NCBI RefSeq assembly: GCF_002213415.1 | Contig: NZ_NJGU01000001.1 | Span: 496,001 to 560,000, forward strand | Reading direction: 5' to 3' | DNA length: 64,000 bases | DNA from: Herbaspirillum robiniae | Lineage (GTDB): Bacteria > Pseudomonadota > Gammaproteobacteria > Burkholderiales > Burkholderiaceae_D | Part shown: positions 60,256 through 64,000 of the stretch, piece after piece | How the letters are laid out: every line of letters begins with the position of its first letter | Position numbering within the stretch: the stretch's first letter is position 1 | The notes under the pieces: model-generated | Database searches by the model: none | The model's input: the letters and a program-made list of their open reading frames with translations, nothing else | Told to the model about the DNA's origin: nothing | Position numbers and translations under genes: made by a program

Positions 60256-61227
60256 TTATGCCGACAGGGATTGGCGAATGATGCGCGAGAGCTTCTCGGC
60301 GTAATGCGGGTCGGTCGCGTAACCTGCGCGCTGCAGGCCGTAGGCGAAGCCGTGCGCGTCCTGGGCGCTGGCCAGCACCTTCTCATAACGCGGATTGCTT
60401 TTCAGCAAGTTGGCGTAGTCCTTGAAGGCATCCGCATACGAATCGTAGGCGCGGAATTTTTCGACGCGCTTTTGCGGCTTGCCGTTGATGTATTCGATCG
60501 TGGTCGCTTCGACAACCTTGCCGGTCCAGTTGCCGGTGGCCTTGATGCCGAAGAGGTTGTGCGCCGAACGGCCGTCGCGGGTGACGATTTCCTTCTTGCC
60601 CCAGCCGGTTTCCAACGCGGCCTGCGCCAGCATGAACTTGGCCGGGATGCCGGTGATCTTGCTGGCCATCTCGGCGTCGGCCTGCAGGCGGTTCTGGAAA
60701 GCCTCGACGTGCGCCGGCTTGTTGGAGCTGCGGCGCTGCTTGTTGCGACCGTCCTGGTCGGTGCCCTCGGCCGCCTGCTGGGCGGCGAAGCTCTGGATGA
60801 ACTTGGCGCGGTCGGCCTCGCTCATGTCCTTGACCAGCGGAATGCCCATCGGCAGGCCGTCGTCCTGCTGCTGTCCGTCCAGGTCCTGCGCATCGGGCAG
60901 CTTCTTGGGCAGCGAAGCCGACAGCTGGCGCGTCAGCACATCGGCCAGGCCGATGCCTTTCTGGGCCAGGTTCTGGCTCATCTGCTGGTCCAGCATGGAC
61001 GTAAACATCTTGGTCTGCTCGTTGTCGAACGGACCGTTCTGCGGCGTGGCGTCACGCATGCTCTTCATCATCATGTTCAGGAACAGCGCCTCGAACTGCT
61101 TGGCCGCCCCCTTGATCGCCTCGGGCGAGTTGCCGTTCTGACGGGCGGCTTCGCGCAGGCCGTTCAGCCCATTCGCATCGACGGCCAGATTCTCGGTCGG
61201 ATTGGATGGGTTGATCTTGTTGAGCAT
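60256..61227 (-). CDS. flgJ: rod-cap and peptidoglycan hydrolase FlgJ
   Basis: Secreted bifunctional protein, 323 residues. The N-terminal rod-capping domain (about 30-100) contains AAKQFEALFLNMMMKSMRDATPQNGPFDNEQTKMFTSMLDQQM. A Lys/Gln-rich linker leads to a C-terminal glucosaminidase/muramidase domain (GH73) from about 170. Its catalytic Glu is probably Glu206 in MLAQAALETGWGKKEI, with AHNLFGIKA and FRAYDSYADAFKDYANLL further on. It opens the peptidoglycan for rod passage. It lies between flgI and flgK. Confidence 0.96.
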   Translation of the reverse strand: MLNKINPSNPTENLAVDANGLNGLREAARQNGNSPEAIKGAAKQFEALFLNMMMKSMRDATPQNGPFDNEQTKMFTSMLDQQMSQNLAQKGIGLADVLTRQLSASLPKKLPDAQDLDGQQQDDGLPMGIPLVKDMSEADRAKFIQSFAAQQAAEGTDQDGRNKQRRSSNKPAHVEAFQNRLQADAEMASKITGIPAKFMLAQAALETGWGKKEIVTRDGRSAHNLFGIKATGNWTGKVVEATTIEYINGKPQKRVEKFRAYDSYADAFKDYANLLKSNPRYEKVLASAQDAHGFAYGLQRAGYATDPHYAEKLSRIIRQSLSA

Positions 61228-61346
61228 GGATTACCTTGGTTGAGAGAACGTTTCTTGTCGGATCGTGCAACGGCGCCCTGCCCGCCAGCTTTAATCGTCT
61301 TTTACTCGTCTCGTTAAGCCGCGAAAATAAGCCGCTTGAATCGCTG

Positions 61347-62477
61347 TTAAATCACTTCAAGTTCTGCGCGCAACGAACCGGCCGCCTTCATCGCCTGCAG
61401 GATCGCCAGCAGATCCTGGGGCGTGGCGCCGATGGCGTTGAGCGCCTTGACCACCTCGGCCAGCGAAGCGCCGCCCTTGAGCAGCATGACCTTGCCCGGC
61501 TCCTTGTTGATCGAGATCTGGGCATTCTGCACCGCCGCGGTATTGCCGCCGGCCAGCGCGTTGGGCTGGCTGACCGCGTTGTCGGCCTGGATCACCACCG
61601 ACAGATTGCCGTGCGACACCGCGCAAGTGTCGAGCATCACGCTCTGGTTCATCACTACGGATCCGGTACGGGCGTTGAGGATCACCTTGGCGGCCAGCTT
61701 GCCCGGCGTCACGTCGACGTTCTCCAGCGCGCCCAGGAAGGCCACCCGGTCGCCACTGGAAATCGGCGCGCGCACGCGGATCACGCGGCCGTCCTGCGCC
61801 ACGGCGGTATCGGTGCCGAAGCGCTTGTTCAATGCGTCCACCACACGGCTGGCGGTCGAAAAGTCGTTGTCGTTCAACTCCAGCATCACCATGTCGCCGC
61901 CGCCCAGGGCGCTGGGCACGGCGCGTTCCACCGTGGCGCCGCCCGAGATCCGGCCGGCCGACAGCTGGTTGATGACGGTGCTGCTGCCAGCGGCCGAACC
62001 GCCGGCGCCGCCGACCACGATGTTGCCCTGGGCGATCGCATAGATCTGGCCGTCGGCGCCTTTCAGGGGCGCCATCAGCAGCGTGCCGCCGCGGATGCTC
62101 TTGGCGTTACCGATCGAAGACACGGTGACGTCGATCAACTGGCCGGGCTGGGCGAAGGCAGGCAAAGTCGCCGTCACCATCGCTGCCGCGACGTTCTTCA
62201 ACTGCATATTGCTGCTGGAAGAGCTCGGCACGTTCACGCCCAGCTGCTGCAGCATGCTGATCACGCTTTGCACGGTAAACGGCGTCTGCGTGGTCTGGTC
62301 ACCGCTACCATCGAGGCCGACCACGAGACCGTAGCCGACCAACTGGTTTTGCCGCACGCCCTGGATGCTGGCGAGGTCCTTCAAGCGTTCCGCATGGGCC
62401 GGCATGGCGGCTGCCAGGCACAGGCCGGCCGTAGCCACGGCCGCCAGCGCCTTGCGCGTCAGATGCTTCATGTCCAT
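61347..62477 (-). CDS. flgI: flagellar P-ring protein FlgI
   Basis: Periplasmic P-ring subunit forming the bushing around the rod. It has 376 residues from the ATG at 62475-62477, which follows an AGGAAAGGA site; an ATG eight codons earlier overlaps that site and is less likely. A Sec signal peptide (ALAAVATAGLCLAAAMPAHA) precedes ERLKDLASIQGVRQNQLVGYGLVVGLDGSGDQ, the FlgI signature, and the C-terminus SLAEVVKALNAIGATPQDLLAILQAMKAAGSLRAELEVI is standard. Confidence 0.97.
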   Translation of the reverse strand: MDMKHLTRKALAAVATAGLCLAAAMPAHAERLKDLASIQGVRQNQLVGYGLVVGLDGSGDQTTQTPFTVQSVISMLQQLGVNVPSSSSSNMQLKNVAAAMVTATLPAFAQPGQLIDVTVSSIGNAKSIRGGTLLMAPLKGADGQIYAIAQGNIVVGGAGGSAAGSSTVINQLSAGRISGGATVERAVPSALGGGDMVMLELNDNDFSTASRVVDALNKRFGTDTAVAQDGRVIRVRAPISSGDRVAFLGALENVDVTPGKLAAKVILNARTGSVVMNQSVMLDTCAVSHGNLSVVIQADNAVSQPNALAGGNTAAVQNAQISINKEPGKVMLLKGGASLAEVVKALNAIGATPQDLLAILQAMKAAGSLRAELEVI

Positions 62478-62516
62478 TGCGGTAAATCCTTTCCTAAACA
62501 TTAAACTGCCACTCCA

Positions 62517-63176
62517 TCAGAAAGGAGAAACGCTGAAGAAGAAACGGCCCAGCGAAGACATGAAGTCTGCCATGTCGACGCGGGTATTGGTACGGTATTC
62601 GACCTTGGCGTCAGCCACCAGGGTCGACGAAACGGTATTGCCGGTCTGGATGTTGTCCGGGCTCACGGTGCCGGAGAAGCGCACGTACTCCACGCCCTTG
62701 TCGAGCGCGACCTGCTTCTCGCCGCTGACCACCAGGTTGCCGTTGGGCAGCACCTCGACCACGGTCACGCCGATGGTGCCGGTGAAGGTGTTGCTGGACG
62801 AGGTGGCGCCCTTGTCTTCAAACTTGGCCGACGAAGAGCCGCTGGCCGACAGCTCCTTGATGGAGGTGCCGAAGATGGTCGGCGCGGGCGAAGCGACAGC
62901 GCCGGTCTTGCTGGCCGAACTGCCGGCGGACTTGCCGGCGCTGGTCTTCTCGTTGATCACGATGGTGATCGTGTCGCCCACCAGGCGCGCGCGGCGGTCT
63001 TCCAGCAAGGGGCGATAGGCCGCCGACTGGAAGATGGCGCCCGAGGTGGCCGGCGCATACGAAGCCGGCTGCGGACGCGCGCTCGTCGGTCCCTTGACGA
63101 TGGTATCGGGCACCGTGGTGCAGCCGGCGACGGCAAATGCACCCGCGATGGCGGCCAGTTTCAGCAAGCTGTTCAT
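62517..63176 (-). CDS. flgH: flagellar L-ring lipoprotein FlgH
   Basis: Outer-membrane L-ring subunit. It has 219 residues from the ATG at 63174-63176, which follows AAGGACGAGG. The signal peptide ends with lipobox AVAGC, so Cys is lipidated. GAIFQSAAYRPLLEDRRARLVGDTITIVINEKTSAGKSAGSSASKT is the conserved FlgH core, followed by EVLPNGNLVVSGEKQVALDKGVEYVRFSGTVSPDNI. A longer frame upstream covers the flgG-flgH gap and is rejected. Confidence 0.97.
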   Translation of the reverse strand: MNSLLKLAAIAGAFAVAGCTTVPDTIVKGPTSARPQPASYAPATSGAIFQSAAYRPLLEDRRARLVGDTITIVINEKTSAGKSAGSSASKTGAVASPAPTIFGTSIKELSASGSSSAKFEDKGATSSSNTFTGTIGVTVVEVLPNGNLVVSGEKQVALDKGVEYVRFSGTVSPDNIQTGNTVSSTLVADAKVEYRTNTRVDMADFMSSLGRFFFSVSPF

Positions 63177-63240
63177 ATCTGCCTCGTCCTTCTTCAAACG
63201 CACACTGCGTACTACCAATTCAAACACCTTCAACACGCGA

Positions 63241-64000
63241 TTACAGCTGCGAAATCTTGGCCAGCATCTGGTCGGAGGTGGTGATCGCCTTGCTGTTGAT
63301 TTCATAGGCGCGCTGGGTCTGGATCATGTTGACCAGCTCTTCCACCACGTTGACGTTGGAGGTTTCCACATAACCCTGCCACAGCGCGCCGGCGCCGTTG
63401 GTGCCCGGGGTGTTGGGGTTGGGCGTGCCGGAGGCGGCGGTCTCTACGTAGAGGTTCTCGCCGCGGCTTTCCAGGCCGGCCGGGTTGATGAAGGTGGCGA
63501 CCTGGATGGTGCCGATCTGGGTGGTGGCGGTGGAGCCGGCCTGCATGATCGACACGGTGCCGTCACGGCCCACGGTCAGCTTGGTGGTGTTGAGCGGAAT
63601 GGTGATCGGCGGCTGCAGCGTGTAGCCGCTGGAGGTCACCATCTGGCCCTGGCTGTCGGTCTGGAAGGCGCCGTCGCGGGTGTAGGCGGTGGTGCCGTCC
63701 GGCAGCAGGATCTGGAAGAAGCCCGCGCCCTGGATCGCCAGGTCCTTGTCGTTGTTGGTCTGGTTGACGTTGCCCTGGGTGAAGATGCGCTCGGTGGCCA
63801 CCGGACGCACGCCGGTACCGATCTGCAGGCCCGACGGCAGCTGCGTCTGCTGCGAGGACTGGGCGCCGGGCTGGCGCACGGTCTGGTACAGCAGGTCTTC
63901 GAACACGGCGCGCGAACGCTTGAAACCGTTGGTGCTGACGTTGGCCAGGTTGTTCGAAATCACGTCCAGCTGCGTCTGCTGCGCATCCAGGCCGGTCTTG
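63241..64000 (-). CDS. flgG: distal rod protein FlgG (5' end beyond window)
   Basis: Distal flagellar rod subunit. 252 codons are visible; the frame is open to base 64000 and encodes [39 protein letters not shown], so only about 8-10 N-terminal residues are missing from a roughly 261 residue protein. Conserved [47 protein letters not shown] and the C-terminal [26 protein letters not shown] are present. It leads the leftward flgG-H-I-J run. Confidence 0.96.
   Translation of the reverse strand, partial: KTGLDAQQTQLDVISNNLANVSTNGFKRSRAVFEDLLYQTVRQPGAQSSQQTQLPSGLQIGTGVRPVATERIFTQGNVNQTNNDKDLAIQGAGFFQILLPDGTTAYTRDGAFQTDSQGQMVTSSGYTLQPPITIPLNTTKLTVGRDGTVSIMQAGSTATTQIGTIQVATFINPAGLESRGENLYVETAASGTPNPNTPGTNGAGALWQGYVETSNVNVVEELVNMIQTQRAYEINSKAITTSDQMLAKISQL

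Noticed and set aside
1-64000. CRISPR arrays, tRNA/rRNA genes, prophage or transposase genes
   Set aside because: I looked for direct-repeat arrays, cloverleaf signatures and mobile-element proteins and saw none; the accessory-looking genes have normal codon use.

Overview
This 64 kb window is a piece of a GC-rich betaproteobacterial chromosome. Gene order and protein style (rpsF-priB-rpsR-rplI-dnaB, alaA-hom-thrC-moeA-moaD, a long flagellar cluster) suggest Burkholderiales, most likely Oxalobacteraceae and Herbaspirillum-like. That placement is an inference from remembered family features; no search was run. Nearly all DNA is coding. I saw no rRNA, tRNA, CRISPR array, prophage or insertion sequence.

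Layout. 1-9200: the end of a polyol-type MFS transporter coupled to a short-chain dehydrogenase, then a leftward series thrC, moeA, moaD, a SAM methyltransferase, gntP, moaE and mntH. In this series the molybdopterin genes are split by the methyltransferase and gluconate permease. 9600-12800: a secreted adhesin-E-like protein on the plus strand between thrC and hom, then hom and alaA leftward. 13200-21200: a lipid A aminoarabinose (Arn) locus, arnT-arnE/F-arnB-arnC-arnA(formyltransferase)-arnA(decarboxylase)-arnD, with ArnA as two separate genes. 21285-25750: bcp, a PIN-PhoH ATPase, and a convergent Pit phosphate transporter with its DUF47 partner. 25950-30100: dnaB and the rpsF ribosomal operon leftward, then lexA with a perfect SOS box.

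30300-64000 is a flagellar region. A TPR/glycosyltransferase-like gene sits directly upstream of fliC. It is followed by flaG-fliD-fliS-fliT, a second FliK-like gene, a stand-alone FlhB C-terminal domain gene and a PilZ flagellar brake. fliE diverges from fliFGHIJK-LMNOPQR. A MacA-MacB-NodT tripartite exporter is inserted next. Then flgL, flgK, flgJ, flgI, flgH and flgG run leftward off the window. Sigma-28-type promoters (TAAA-N15-GCCGATAA) are readable upstream of fliC, fliL and flgK.

Together the flagellar genes encode the MS ring, C ring, export gate and ATPase, the hook-length ruler, P and L rings, rod cap/muramidase, junction proteins, filament and cap. The most unusual points are: FliD and FlgK enlarged by internal repeats beside a short flagellin; a FliK-like/FlhB-C gene pair beside the canonical fliK; a putative flagellin glycosyltransferase; and an exporter inside the flagellar cluster. 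Intrinsic terminators are frequent and clear, and they separate most transcription units.
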